64,000 nucleotides of DNA from Hyphomicrobiales bacterium (lineage in GTDB: Bacteria > Pseudomonadota > Alphaproteobacteria > Rhizobiales > Rhizobiaceae), in assembly GCA_900472605.1 (NCBI GenBank), contig UCJD01000009.1:227883-291882 (forward strand). The letters are read 5' to 3'. Below the pieces are notes generated by a model. It did no database searches. It was not told where the DNA came from and worked only from the letters and a program-made list of their open reading frames with translations. Positions 27,894-36,437 of the stretch are shown one piece after another. Made by a program: the position numbers and the translations under genes. The stretch's first letter is position 1, and every line of letters begins with the position of its first letter.

Positions 27894-29009
27894 GTGAAAA
27901 TTTCAAAGATAGACGTTTTCCAGCTTTCCCTCGGCGACGGCAGCGCCCGGATGTCCAAGGGAGCCTTCGTCCGGGTCGAAACCGAGGACGGCCTGTTCGG
28001 ACTGGGTGAAGCTTCACCGATGGAGGGAGGCTATGCCTCGCTCGTGGTCATCGCGCGTAACATGGCACCCTTCCTGGTCGGCAAGGATGCGCTCGACCAC
28101 GCGGTCCTTTTGGACACGCTCTTCCACAAGTGCATCAAGCTCGGCCCCGAGGGTATCGTAACCGCCGCCCTCGCCGCCCTGGACATCGCAATGTGGGACC
28201 TCAAGGGCAAGCTTCTGAACCAGCCTGTCTACAAGCTGCTCGGCGGCGCGTGGAACAAGAGCCTGCCTTGCTACAGCTCGATCGGCGGCAATGCCGCTCG
28301 CACTGTCGACGAGGTCGTCCGCATCGTCGAGAAGCGGGTCGAGATCGAAAAGCCGGCGGCCGTCAAAATCCGCTTGGACGGCGACCGAACGAAACAGGAC
28401 GTCGATATCAAGGGCGACATCGCGAAAGCCAAAGCTGTCCGGAAGCTGCTCGGCGATGACTTCGTGCTCGGGTTCGACGCCAACAACGGCTATTCCATCG
28501 GTGGCGCGATGCGTGTCGGCCGCGCCTTGGAGGACCTCGGCTATACCTGGTTCGAGGAGCCCGTCCAGCACTACAACGTCAGGGCTATGGGCGAAGTCGC
28601 CCAGCGTCTGGACATCACCGTCTCCGCGGGCGAGCAGACCTACACGCTCCAGGCTCTTCGTGACCTGATCGACGCCGGGGTGCGAATGATCCAGCCGGAC
28701 ATCATCAAGATGGGCGGCATCACCGGGATCATGCAGTGCGCGGCGATCGCCCGCGCCCACGGTGTCGAACTCGTTCCACACCAGACCCAGCCCTCCGTGG
28801 CGCACCTTGCCAACATCCACGTCCTCAGCACGCTGATGCATCTCGCAAAGCCCGTCGAGCTCGCCGACAGCTGGGAACGTGCCGAACCCGTCTTCGTCAA
28901 TCCGTCCAAGCCTGTCGACGGTCACTTCACGGTGCCCGATCTGCCCGGCCTCGGCGTGCAGTTCAATGAGAATGAAATGGAAGCGCGGCGCATTCCGATC
29001 ACCGCATAA
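27894..29009 (+). CDS. Mandelate racemase/muconate lactonizing enzyme family dehydratase
   Basis: This 371-residue member of the enolase superfamily has an N-terminal capping domain and a barrel. The Lys catalyst is in AAVKIRLDGD, metal ligands are in LGFDANNGYS, WFEEPVQHY and SAGEQTYT, and a His is in ELVPHQTQPSVAH. Such enzymes dehydrate acid sugars or racemise 2-hydroxy acids. GTG 27894 follows GGGAGG by seven bases. It sits between the aldehyde dehydrogenase and the ABC binding protein, so it probably acts on the imported acid sugar. The substrate is unknown. Confidence 0.87.
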   Translation: MKISKIDVFQLSLGDGSARMSKGAFVRVETEDGLFGLGEASPMEGGYASLVVIARNMAPFLVGKDALDHAVLLDTLFHKCIKLGPEGIVTAALAALDIAMWDLKGKLLNQPVYKLLGGAWNKSLPCYSSIGGNAARTVDEVVRIVEKRVEIEKPAAVKIRLDGDRTKQDVDIKGDIAKAKAVRKLLGDDFVLGFDANNGYSIGGAMRVGRALEDLGYTWFEEPVQHYNVRAMGEVAQRLDITVSAGEQTYTLQALRDLIDAGVRMIQPDIIKMGGITGIMQCAAIARAHGVELVPHQTQPSVAHLANIHVLSTLMHLAKPVELADSWERAEPVFVNPSKPVDGHFTVPDLPGLGVQFNENEMEARRIPITA

Positions 29010-29031
29010 CCAACATCTGGGAGGATGAAGC

Positions 29032-30648
29032 ATGACCATTACTCGTAGACAGTTCCTGGCCACGACGGCCGCGGGTTCGGCGCTGGCAGCGATGTCGGGT
29101 GCCGGGTTCAATGTGCTGGCGCAACAGGCAAGCGACACAATCACCGTCGCCTTCGCGGCCCGCTCGCCGGTCGCCCTGAACCCGCAGTTCCCAGCCACGC
29201 TTGGAGCGGACAACTGGGTCAGCGCCCAGATTTACGACACGCTCGTAAAGACGCCGGACGGTCGCTGGGCAACCAAACCGGAGGAATTCCTGCCAGGTCT
29301 GGCCGAAAGCTGGGAGGCTTCGGAAGATCAGAAGACCTGGACGTACAAGCTGAGGTCCGCGAAGTTCCACAAGGATTACGGCGAAGTGACCGCTGATGAC
29401 GTCGTCTTCACGATCGGCCGTCATCTCGATCCCAAGATCAACACGCAGTTCAAGCCGTATTACAAGAACGTCGCCGCGGTAGAAGCGCCCGATCCCAAGA
29501 CAGTCGTTTTCAAGCTCAAGCAGCCCGATCCGTTGCTGAACGCGTCGGTGGTCTCGCTCCTCGCCTCTGCGGTTCTCTGCAAGAAGGCCTTCGAGGAAAA
29601 GGGTGACAAAGCCTTCAATCTCGACCCAATCGGTTCAGGCCCGTACCAGGTCGACAAGATCGATGGCGAAGGGACAGTCATCCTCAAAGCAGTTCCTGAC
29701 TATTTCGGCGGCCCCGCTGTTACACCGAACGTTCACGTGCGCTACATCGCCGACACGACCGCGCGCACGCTCGCGTTCGCGTCCGGCGACGTCGACATGA
29801 TCGAAGGCGTCAGAACCCCCGGCTGGATCGACTCCATGAAGCAGCAGTCGGAAGCGACGATCTTCGACGCGACGGCTCCTGGCAGTCTCAACACCCTGAG
29901 CATCAACCTCGCCAAGGGGCCTCTCGCCGACATCCGCGTCCGCCAAGCGATACGTTACGCTATGGACACTGACGCGATTGCTTCCGCGTTCGGGGGCATC
30001 GCCGCTCCGATGGTTGGCATTGTGGCACAGCAGTTCCCCGGCTCGCTCTCGCAGGATCAGCTGCCGGAGGACATCCGCTACACTTACAATCCCGATAAGG
30101 CAAAGGAGCTCCTAACGGCGGCCGGCCATCCGGACGGCCTTACGATCCCGTGCTTCATCAGCCAGCGCGAAGACTATGCGGCCATCATGCTGATGATCCA
30201 GGAACAGCTTCGCGCGGTGAACATCAACCTCGACATGAAGTTGATCGACCACGCGACGTTCCATGCGGACAGCCGCAAGGACACCAACACGCTCATCCTG
30301 CAATCGACCAGTTATCCTCCGGTCGCCACGCTCCCGATTTCCAACCTGTTGGCCAAGTCCGGCGACGTGAAGCCCGACGGCAGCGGCGGCACCAACTTCA
30401 GTCACTACGGAGTGACAGTCCCAGGCATCGACGACCTTCTCGACAAGGCGCTTGGCACCGCCGACTTCAACGAGCGCATGAAGGTCATCCAGGAGATGGA
30501 GAAGCAGACCCTCAAGGACCTGCCGATCATCGGCGTGATCGCACTGTCCTACGTGGTCGCGAGAAACCCGCGCCTCGATCTCGGCTACAAGGTCGTGTCC
30601 GGTCCAGCTTACTGGCCGCTGCGCCTGGCGAAACGTACCGCTGCATAA
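29032..30648 (+). CDS. ABC transporter substrate-binding protein, family 5 (unit 1)
   Basis: This 538-residue SBP of the Dpp/Opp class (SBP_bac_5) starts with a twin-arginine signal, TITRRQFLATTAAGS, so it is exported by Tat. The mature domain shows EVTADDVVFTIGRHLDP, IGSGPYQVDKI and RVRQAIRYAMDTDAIA, as in peptide, nickel and oligosaccharide binders. GGGAGG lies upstream. It opens a four-gene importer behind four catabolic enzymes. The ligand is likely the acid-sugar conjugate or glycoside they degrade. The second SBP at 41049 is a clear paralogue. Confidence 0.88.
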   Translation: MTITRRQFLATTAAGSALAAMSGAGFNVLAQQASDTITVAFAARSPVALNPQFPATLGADNWVSAQIYDTLVKTPDGRWATKPEEFLPGLAESWEASEDQKTWTYKLRSAKFHKDYGEVTADDVVFTIGRHLDPKINTQFKPYYKNVAAVEAPDPKTVVFKLKQPDPLLNASVVSLLASAVLCKKAFEEKGDKAFNLDPIGSGPYQVDKIDGEGTVILKAVPDYFGGPAVTPNVHVRYIADTTARTLAFASGDVDMIEGVRTPGWIDSMKQQSEATIFDATAPGSLNTLSINLAKGPLADIRVRQAIRYAMDTDAIASAFGGIAAPMVGIVAQQFPGSLSQDQLPEDIRYTYNPDKAKELLTAAGHPDGLTIPCFISQREDYAAIMLMIQEQLRAVNINLDMKLIDHATFHADSRKDTNTLILQSTSYPPVATLPISNLLAKSGDVKPDGSGGTNFSHYGVTVPGIDDLLDKALGTADFNERMKVIQEMEKQTLKDLPIIGVIALSYVVARNPRLDLGYKVVSGPAYWPLRLAKRTAA

Positions 30649-30658
30649 GGAGGGTACG

Positions 30659-31588
30659 ATGGGTATCGTATTCAGCAAACTACTGGACGCCATCCCGACC
30701 CTCTGGTTGGTGATGACCTTGGTCTTCGTCGCCCTGCGCATCTTGCCGGGCGACCCGGCCCTCGTCGCTCTTGGCGATTTCGCAACCCCTGAACAGCTCA
30801 AGGTGTTCAGGGAGCAGGCCGGGTTGGACATGCCACTCTGGCATCAGTATCTCGACTTCCTTTGGAATGTGGTGACCTTCAACTTCGGGGCGTCGTTCAT
30901 CACCAGAGAAAGCGTTGCAGCCACGATCGCCCACGTACTGCCCTACACCATCGCTCTCGCCATTGCGGCGACACTGATTGGCGTCGTCGTTGGAATTCCT
31001 TTCGGGGTTCTGGCGGCGGTTCGGAAGAACAAGCTGCCCGACCAGGGAATGCGCGTTTTCTCGTTGATCGGTTACGCCATTCCAGATTTCTATCTTGGCG
31101 CGGTTCTTCTCTTGGTGTTCGCCTTGCACCTCAAGCTGTTCCCGATCAACGGCGGAGGTGTCGGCTTCGCCGACCAGCTCTACCATCTCGCCCTGCCCGC
31201 CATTACCCTGGCGGTCCTCAAGATCGCCTTCCTCGGTCGACTGACCAGAACATCCCTGCTCGAGGTTTTGTCCAAGGACTACGTCAGGACGGCCAAGGCC
31301 AAGGGCGCGCCGCCGAGCAAGGTCATCTACAAGCACGCTCTGCGCAATGCGTTGCTTCCGATCGTCACTGGCCTTGGGCTGAGCTTGCTGGCCACACTCT
31401 CCGGCGCGGTCGCCGTCGAACTCGTCTTCAACCGCCCCGGTTTGGGCTCCACCCTCATCAAAGCCATCGCCGAACGCGACTACACGCTCATTCAGGGGGC
31501 CGTGGTCGTGTTTGCCCTGATGGTCGTTGCCGTCAATCTTCTCGTCGATGTCCTCTATTCGGTCATCGACCCGCGGATCGGGAGATAA
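30659..31588 (+). CDS. ABC transporter permease, DppB type (unit 1)
   Basis: This 309-residue inner-membrane protein has about six membrane segments. The N-terminal helix is DAIPTLWLVMTLVFVALRILPGDPA, typical of DppB/OppB. The EAA loop (RTAKAKGAPPSKVIYKHALRNALLPIV) contacts the ATPase, and the VELVFNRPGLGS segment follows it. AAGGAGGG precedes the ATG, 10 bases after the SBP gene. Confidence 0.9.
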   Translation: MGIVFSKLLDAIPTLWLVMTLVFVALRILPGDPALVALGDFATPEQLKVFREQAGLDMPLWHQYLDFLWNVVTFNFGASFITRESVAATIAHVLPYTIALAIAATLIGVVVGIPFGVLAAVRKNKLPDQGMRVFSLIGYAIPDFYLGAVLLLVFALHLKLFPINGGGVGFADQLYHLALPAITLAVLKIAFLGRLTRTSLLEVLSKDYVRTAKAKGAPPSKVIYKHALRNALLPIVTGLGLSLLATLSGAVAVELVFNRPGLGSTLIKAIAERDYTLIQGAVVVFALMVVAVNLLVDVLYSVIDPRIGR

Positions 31589-31591
31589 GCC

Positions 31592-32473
31592 ATGACAGCA
31601 GTCGATCTGTCCCATCACGTCAATGTCGTACCCGTAAAGCGTGGCGTCCTGCGCCGCGTGCTCTTCGGCAAGGTCTCGACCTCTATCGCCACGCTCGTCA
31701 TCGCCGCGTTCTTTATCGTCGCACTGTTCGCACCGTGGATCGCCCCGTACGACCCACTCAAGCAGAGCTTCCTGGCGATCAACAAATACCCCTCGGCACA
31801 GCACTGGCTCGGCACCGACCAATTCGGCCGCGATGTTCTCTCGCGACTGATCTACGGTTCCAGGACATCGCTTCTGTTCGGGTTGATCGCCCCGGCATGT
31901 GCAGCCGTCATCGGCACGACGCTTGGCATCCTTGCCGGCTATTTCGGCGGCATCGTAGATCGTGTCGTCTCCAAGATGATCGACCTGCTGATGGCCTTTC
32001 CCGAATTGCTGTTGGCGATCATCGTCTCGGCGGCGCTCGGCGGCGGTTTTTGGAACGTCGTCCTTGTCTTGACGATCGCTTTCGTCCCCGGCTTTGCCCG
32101 TGTCGCTCGTGCTTCGACCCTGGCGGTCCGTCAGGAACCATACATCGAGGCGTCCTTGGCCATCGGCGTCAGGACTCCCGTAATCATCCTGCGCCACGTG
32201 TTGCCTAACATCTCGGCATCGATTGTCCTCCTCTGGACTCTGTGGATCGCATCGGCCATCCGACTGGAAGCTGCGCTGAGCTTCCTCGGTATCGGCACGC
32301 AGCCCCCTAGCCCGAGCTGGGGGAACATCATCCGCGAGGGACTTGGAAACGTGCTGGGTTCTCCATGGCCAATCATCGGCGCGGGTTTCGCGATCACGGC
32401 AATCGTTATGTCGATCAACCTCATCGGCGACGCCGCCCGCGACATGCTCGATCCGAACTCCAGCGAAAGATAG
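31592..32473 (+). CDS. ABC transporter permease, DppC type (unit 1)
   Basis: This 293-residue DppC/OppC permease has LGTDQFGRDVLSRLIYGSRTSL and GVLTPVIILRHVLPN-like EAA sequence (IGVRTPVIILRHVLPNIS), and ends with ISLNLIGDAARDMLDP-like residues (NLIGDAARDMLDP). It starts three bases after the DppB-type stop. With that gene it forms the membrane channel of the importer. Confidence 0.9.
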   Translation: MTAVDLSHHVNVVPVKRGVLRRVLFGKVSTSIATLVIAAFFIVALFAPWIAPYDPLKQSFLAINKYPSAQHWLGTDQFGRDVLSRLIYGSRTSLLFGLIAPACAAVIGTTLGILAGYFGGIVDRVVSKMIDLLMAFPELLLAIIVSAALGGGFWNVVLVLTIAFVPGFARVARASTLAVRQEPYIEASLAIGVRTPVIILRHVLPNISASIVLLWTLWIASAIRLEAALSFLGIGTQPPSPSWGNIIREGLGNVLGSPWPIIGAGFAITAIVMSINLIGDAARDMLDPNSSER

Positions 32474-32479
32474 CGAAGC

Positions 32480-32501
32480 GTGGGAGCCTCGGCGCTCCCA
32501 C
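32480..32501 (+). terminator. Intra-operon hairpin between permease and ATPase genes
   Basis: GTGGGAGC and GCTCCCAC form a perfect 8-bp stem with a 6-base loop, starting six bases after the DppC-type stop. No T-run follows. It probably stabilises the upstream mRNA or lowers read-through into the ATPase gene. Confidence 0.4.
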
Positions 32502-32605
32502 CGCGCTCTGCAATGGGTGTCACCGACAGGAGACGCCATGGAATAACGAAATCGCCCGATCGAGCAGACAGGAGGTCCGCTCGATCAGGACGGGAGGAAA
32601 TGACA

Positions 32606-34459
32606 ATGAAAATGACCGCCAAGCTTTCTGTAGTTGACGGCCTGACCGACATCAAATCGGCCGCCTTGTCCGTCCGCGATCTCCGAACCTCGTTCTGGCA
32701 AAATGGCCAGTGGACCGAGGTCGTCAAGGGCATCTCGTTCGACGTAGGCTCTTCCGAAACGCTCGCGCTGGTCGGAGAATCCGGCTCGGGCAAGAGCGTG
32801 ACGGGCTATTCGATCATGCGTCTCCTGTCCGAGAACGCACGTATCGATGGCACTGTCGAGCTTGGCGGCCGCAACCTGCTTACGCTCCCTGAAGCGAAGA
32901 TGCGATCCGTCCGCGGTAACGAGATTTCCATGATCTTCCAGGAGGCGATGACAAGCCTCAATCCGGTCTTCCCGATCGGCAAGCAGATCGCGGAAGCCAT
33001 TGAGCTCCACAACACGGACATCTCCTCTGAGCAGATCAAGCGGGAAGCACTGCGCCTTATGGATCGTGTCCGCATCCCGTCGGCGTCCACGCGTTACGAC
33101 GAATACCCGCACAATTTCTCCGGCGGCATGAGGCAGCGTGCGATGATCGCGATGGCGCTCGCATGTCGGCCCAAACTGTTGATCGCCGACGAGCCAACGA
33201 CGGCGCTCGACGTCACCATCCAGGCGCAGATTCTAAACCTCATCAAGGAAATCCAGCTTGAAGAGCAGATGGCGGTCATCTTCATCACCCATGACATGGG
33301 CGTCGTCGCCGAGGTGGCTGACCGCATGGCGGTGATGCTCCGTGGCGATATCATCGAAACAGGAAGCACCACCTCGATCTTCAAGAACCCGCGCGAACCC
33401 TACACCCGGATGCTCCTCGACGCGGTCCCGCGCCTTGGATCGATGACAGGGAAATCCCTTCCGGTGAAGTTCGAGCTCATCGATCCCGCAAGCGGCGAAC
33501 GAGGAGCGGCAGACACTCCTGTGGATACCGTCAAGCGATCCGAGCCTCCCGTCCTCTCCGTCAAGAACCTCAGCGTTCGCTTCGACATCAGGACAGGACT
33601 GCTACGGCGCGTGGCAAGCCGTATTCACGCCGTCGAAGACGTTTCCTTCGATCTCTCACAGGGCGAGACACTATCGATCGTCGGCGAGTCCGGCTGTGGC
33701 AAGTCGACTACGGGGCGCGGTCTCATGCGGTTGATCACGCCGACCGCCGGCAGCGTCAAGCTTGCGGGCCGTGAACTGATGTCGATGTCGCACGGCGAAC
33801 TTCGCGATGCTCGCCGTGATATCCAGATGATCTTCCAAGACCCGTTCGCGTCCCTCAGCCCCCGTCGAACCGTGGGCGATGCTATCGCGGAGCCTTTCCT
33901 TACCCACAAGCTCGGAAACGCCGCGGCGGCCAAGAAACTTGTAGCCGACTTGCTGACCCGCGTTGGCCTCGATCCTGCCATGGCAAGTCGCCTGCCCCAT
34001 CAGTTCTCAGGCGGCCAGCGCCAGCGCATCTGTATTGCCCGAGCCCTGTCCCTTTCCCCAAAGGTTATCGTGGCCGACGAGTCCGTTTCGGCACTCGACG
34101 TCTCGGTTAAAGCCCAGGTCATCAACCTGCTGCTCGATCTCCAGCGCGATCTCGGAATTTCGCTTGTCTTCATCTCCCACGACATGGCCGTCGTCGAACG
34201 CGTCAGCCATCGTGTGGCGGTCATGTACCTTGGCGAGATCGTGGAGATCGGGCCGCGGGAAGCGATCTTCGCGAACCCGAGCCATCCATATACCAAGAAG
34301 CTGCTTTCTGCGGTGCCGCAGCCCGATCCTGAACGGCGGTCGATGCAACGGACACTCGATGTCAGCGAGCCCAAGAGCGCTTTGCGCGCCGTCGACTACG
34401 TCCGGGTATCGAAGCCCATGCGGGAGGTGTCGCCGGGACATCTGGTTCGGGAAAGCTAG
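32606..34459 (+). CDS. ABC transporter double ATPase, DppD-DppF fusion type (unit 1)
   Basis: This 617-residue protein has two full ATPase domains. Walker A motifs are [10 protein letters not shown] (first) and [10 protein letters not shown] (second), with signatures NFSGGMRQR and QFSGGQRQR. Walker B segments lie in [12 protein letters not shown] and [12 protein letters not shown], and the switch His is in FITHDMG and FISHDMA. ATG 32606 is eight bases after GGGAGG and is preferred to ATG 32600. The protein powers the importer encoded just upstream and closes the operon. Confidence 0.9.
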   Translation: MKMTAKLSVVDGLTDIKSAALSVRDLRTSFWQNGQWTEVVKGISFDVGSSETLALVGESGSGKSVTGYSIMRLLSENARIDGTVELGGRNLLTLPEAKMRSVRGNEISMIFQEAMTSLNPVFPIGKQIAEAIELHNTDISSEQIKREALRLMDRVRIPSASTRYDEYPHNFSGGMRQRAMIAMALACRPKLLIADEPTTALDVTIQAQILNLIKEIQLEEQMAVIFITHDMGVVAEVADRMAVMLRGDIIETGSTTSIFKNPREPYTRMLLDAVPRLGSMTGKSLPVKFELIDPASGERGAADTPVDTVKRSEPPVLSVKNLSVRFDIRTGLLRRVASRIHAVEDVSFDLSQGETLSIVGESGCGKSTTGRGLMRLITPTAGSVKLAGRELMSMSHGELRDARRDIQMIFQDPFASLSPRRTVGDAIAEPFLTHKLGNAAAAKKLVADLLTRVGLDPAMASRLPHQFSGGQRQRICIARALSLSPKVIVADESVSALDVSVKAQVINLLLDLQRDLGISLVFISHDMAVVERVSHRVAVMYLGEIVEIGPREAIFANPSHPYTKKLLSAVPQPDPERRSMQRTLDVSEPKSALRAVDYVRVSKPMREVSPGHLVRES

Positions 34460-34504
34460 GGCCGAAGCGTTCGCCCAACGGTCAGTTCCTTGTGCTGTCA
34501 CGCG

Positions 34505-35235
34505 CTATCTTGACCGGCAACCCCAACGCCCCGCGCCCGAAAGGGTCCCTGCATTGCGGCGGTCCGCTTCACGATTGCACGCGTCTTTGGGCTGAGTGCC
34601 GCAGAACGGAGTTTCCGCACCGTTCGATCCGAATGACAGCAAATAGCAACCAAGGTCGGCTTGTTTTCCTGGCGTCGCAGGCTGCACCGCTTGGCTAGAG
34701 ACGTACTTACATTCGAAATCGTTGTTCGTCTGCTTAGCGGCCGCAACACATGCGGCGTCACCGTCAAACGAGCAAAACGTTCCCTGGGATGTGTATCTAA
34801 TGCGCCTGTCAGCTTAAAAAGCTGGTAGCACGACCGTGTTTTCTCGACAGTTTTTGGCGGCGCGGGCGGAGACGGAGGCGGAGGTGGCGGCGGAAAATCG
34901 GGGGCAGCCCAACCCAACTTCGTGTGCAATTCGCGTCGGAGCGCCTTAGTTTCCGCGGTTGCGGGAGTGGCGGGACCAAAGCTAACGCTGTTCCCCTTCA
35001 CACATTTCGACCCATCGGCAAACACGTTCAGTGCCTCTTCGCAGTCATCCGCTGCCGCCTCATAACTTGTGGAGCAGTAACTCTTCCACGGCTCCGTATT
35101 CAGCCCTTTGCCGGGCCGTGGATCGAAGGTGAAGAGGTCGTAGCATGCATTTGTTTGCGCAGTAGCCTCACCGTGCGGAAAGCTAATCGTCCCGAGGAAC
35201 GACGCGAGCACCGCCACCGCAATTCGAATGTCCAT
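34505..35235 (-). pseudogene. Secreted Cys-rich protein gene with a frameshift
   Basis: The N-terminus (start 35235, GGGGGTGG upstream) has a signal peptide (MDIRIAVAVLASFLG to ATAQTN). A Cys-patterned domain (ACYDLFTFDPRPGKG; CSTSYEAAADDC) and a polyproline linker follow. A second copy of the domain begins at SCYQLFKLTG. The open frame then loses its Cys pattern, whereas another frame continues convincingly as FCSFDGDAACVAAAKQTNN, then LGCYLLSFG, and ends at 34505. The frameshift is near 34797-34812. Without it the protein would have about 240 residues and two related domains. The unshifted frame ends at 34498. Confidence 0.62.
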
Positions 35236-35339
35236 ATGCCACCCCCGCCACCCAATTCTCAGCCAAATCATGGCACGGGTTGTTTAATGGAGAAACGCAT
35301 CCAAAGGGTGTATTCGCATCCTTGACACCATCGCCCGGA

Positions 35340-35849
35340 CTAGCGCGGAAGTGATGCCATTGGCTCGACGACATAAAGCTTCTCGAACTCCACGAGCACC
35401 ATCTCAAGCGTCGCTTCGAACGCTCCCAGTTCGAAGGACATCGACTTGGGGCCCTCGTGGAGATAGCGCCAATCGACGAAGGCGTCCTTGTGTTGGTACA
35501 GGATGTCGCGAATCCCGTAGTCGACATGGATTCCGCTTGGGTAGTACGGAGCCACCGACTTTTTGAACTCGATGTCCAGCCTCTCCTGGCTTTCCGGCTT
35601 GAGCTTTCCGAACAGCTTCACCAGGTCATGTGAGATCGCGACTTTAGGATTGTCGTAATCGAAGACGAACCAAGCTTTCAATGCGAGCTCCATAGAAAGC
35701 GCGAGCAGCATGGGCTCGACGCCGACATGGTGGCCTTGGCGGAGGTCCGAATTCCCTTCGAGACCTTGGTCAGGGAATGTGCGTGTCTTGCTTAGGATCG
35801 CCCGCGCGGCATTGCCGATCTTGATGGCGGTTGTCAGTCTTGCGCTCAT
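35340..35849 (-). CDS. HEPN-like small protein
   Basis: This 169-residue, mainly helical protein has a central helix MLLALSMELALKAWFVFD followed by VAISHDLVKLFGKL. That pattern (E-LxLKA ... H-L) is typical of HEPN-fold proteins that bind nucleotides or partner proteins. No R-x4-6-H RNase motif is present, so it is not an obvious nuclease. No nucleotidyltransferase partner is next to it. Function unknown. Confidence 0.55.
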   Translation of the reverse strand: MSARLTTAIKIGNAARAILSKTRTFPDQGLEGNSDLRQGHHVGVEPMLLALSMELALKAWFVFDYDNPKVAISHDLVKLFGKLKPESQERLDIEFKKSVAPYYPSGIHVDYGIRDILYQHKDAFVDWRYLHEGPKSMSFELGAFEATLEMVLVEFEKLYVVEPMASLPR

Positions 35850-35986
35850 GTAAGTCCGTGTCGAATTTTGGTCGGTTGATTAAACAATATCGATTGCCCG
35901 TTCCAATCCAAGCATATCGCTGATGCGATGGGCCGGCTGATCAGATCGTGCTACATCGTGGACGATATTGCGCTGGAGGCAAACCG

Positions 35987-36151
35987 ATGATTGACCGACG
36001 TTCCACATCTTCGACCACAGAAAACGAGGTGGACCAGGCAAACGAGCTTCGCGAGTTAATACAGCGTCGTGCGAACGGAACGACGGTTTCGGCAGACGAA
36101 ATGGCGAGGCGTGTAGACGCCATGATCGATAGAAAGCGACGATCGCTCTGA
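35987..36151 (+). CDS. Hypothetical 54-residue protein
   Basis: This is a small, charged, helical protein (NELRELIQRRANGTTVSADEM is its core; one helix, a turn, then a basic end RKRRSL). GGAGG lies about 12 bases before ATG 35987. It overlaps no other gene and is followed by a palindrome-rich, GANTC-rich stretch. No family recognised. It could be a small regulator or antitoxin, but no direct evidence supports that. Confidence 0.45.
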   Translation: MIDRRSTSSTTENEVDQANELRELIQRRANGTTVSADEMARRVDAMIDRKRRSL

Positions 36152-36203
36152 TCGGGCCAGCAAGCTGGTTCTCACCGAGACGACGTTCCGCCGAGACCGA
36201 TCT

Positions 36204-36362
36204 GAATCTCAAACGCCTCGATGGGCCCCTCAGGGATTCCTAGATTCCCGGAATTCGAACCTAAGATAACTCCCGGATTCTTCGATCGAATCCGGATGGC
36301 AGTTCGGCCAACTTTACTAACTTTGAGACGATACTCCCTAAGATTCCGACAGAAATTGATTC
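36204..36362. promoter_or_regulatory. Cluster of seven GANTC (CcrM) sites in non-coding DNA
   Basis: GANTC occurs at 36204, 36235, 36243, 36276, 36288, 36342 and 36358, seven sites in 159 bases. A random sequence would give fewer than one. Sites 36276 and 36288 lie in the arms of a perfect stem, CCGGATTC (36273-36280) and GAATCCGG (36288-36295). In alphaproteobacteria CcrM methylates GANTC, and clustered sites mark cell-cycle-controlled promoters or origins. No gene was seen in 36152-36437. Confidence 0.55.
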
Positions 36363-36379
36363 GAAATTCGAACTATCTC

Positions 36380-36419
36380 GTTCGGATCGCCGAACAGTAT
36401 TCTTCGGCATCGCCGAACA
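36380..36419. repeat. Two tandem palindromic repeats after the glycerate kinase gene
   Basis: GTTCGGATCGCCGAAC (36380-36395) and TTCGGCATCGCCGAA (36403-36417) are each inverted repeats with 6-bp arms. They are also near-direct repeats of each other (TTCGG-ATCGCCGAACA). They lie about 20-60 bases beyond the minus-strand glycerate kinase stop. They could be a double terminator or a paired operator. No T-run follows on the minus strand. Confidence 0.5.
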
Positions 36420-36437
36420 TACGCGACGGCCCTCGCA

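Noticed and set aside
26334..29213. Long minus-strand frames of about 400 codons each
   Set aside because: They mirror the aldehyde dehydrogenase and enolase-family genes and carry no motifs of their own.
30862..32208. 448-codon open frame on the plus strand, alternative frame
   Set aside because: It overlaps two permease genes in another frame and is Arg/Pro/His-rich without membrane segments.
30680..32539. 619-codon open frame on the minus strand
   Set aside because: It is the antisense of the two unit 1 permease genes. Its protein is rich in Asp, Arg and Gln with no domain pattern, as expected from high-GC codon mirroring.
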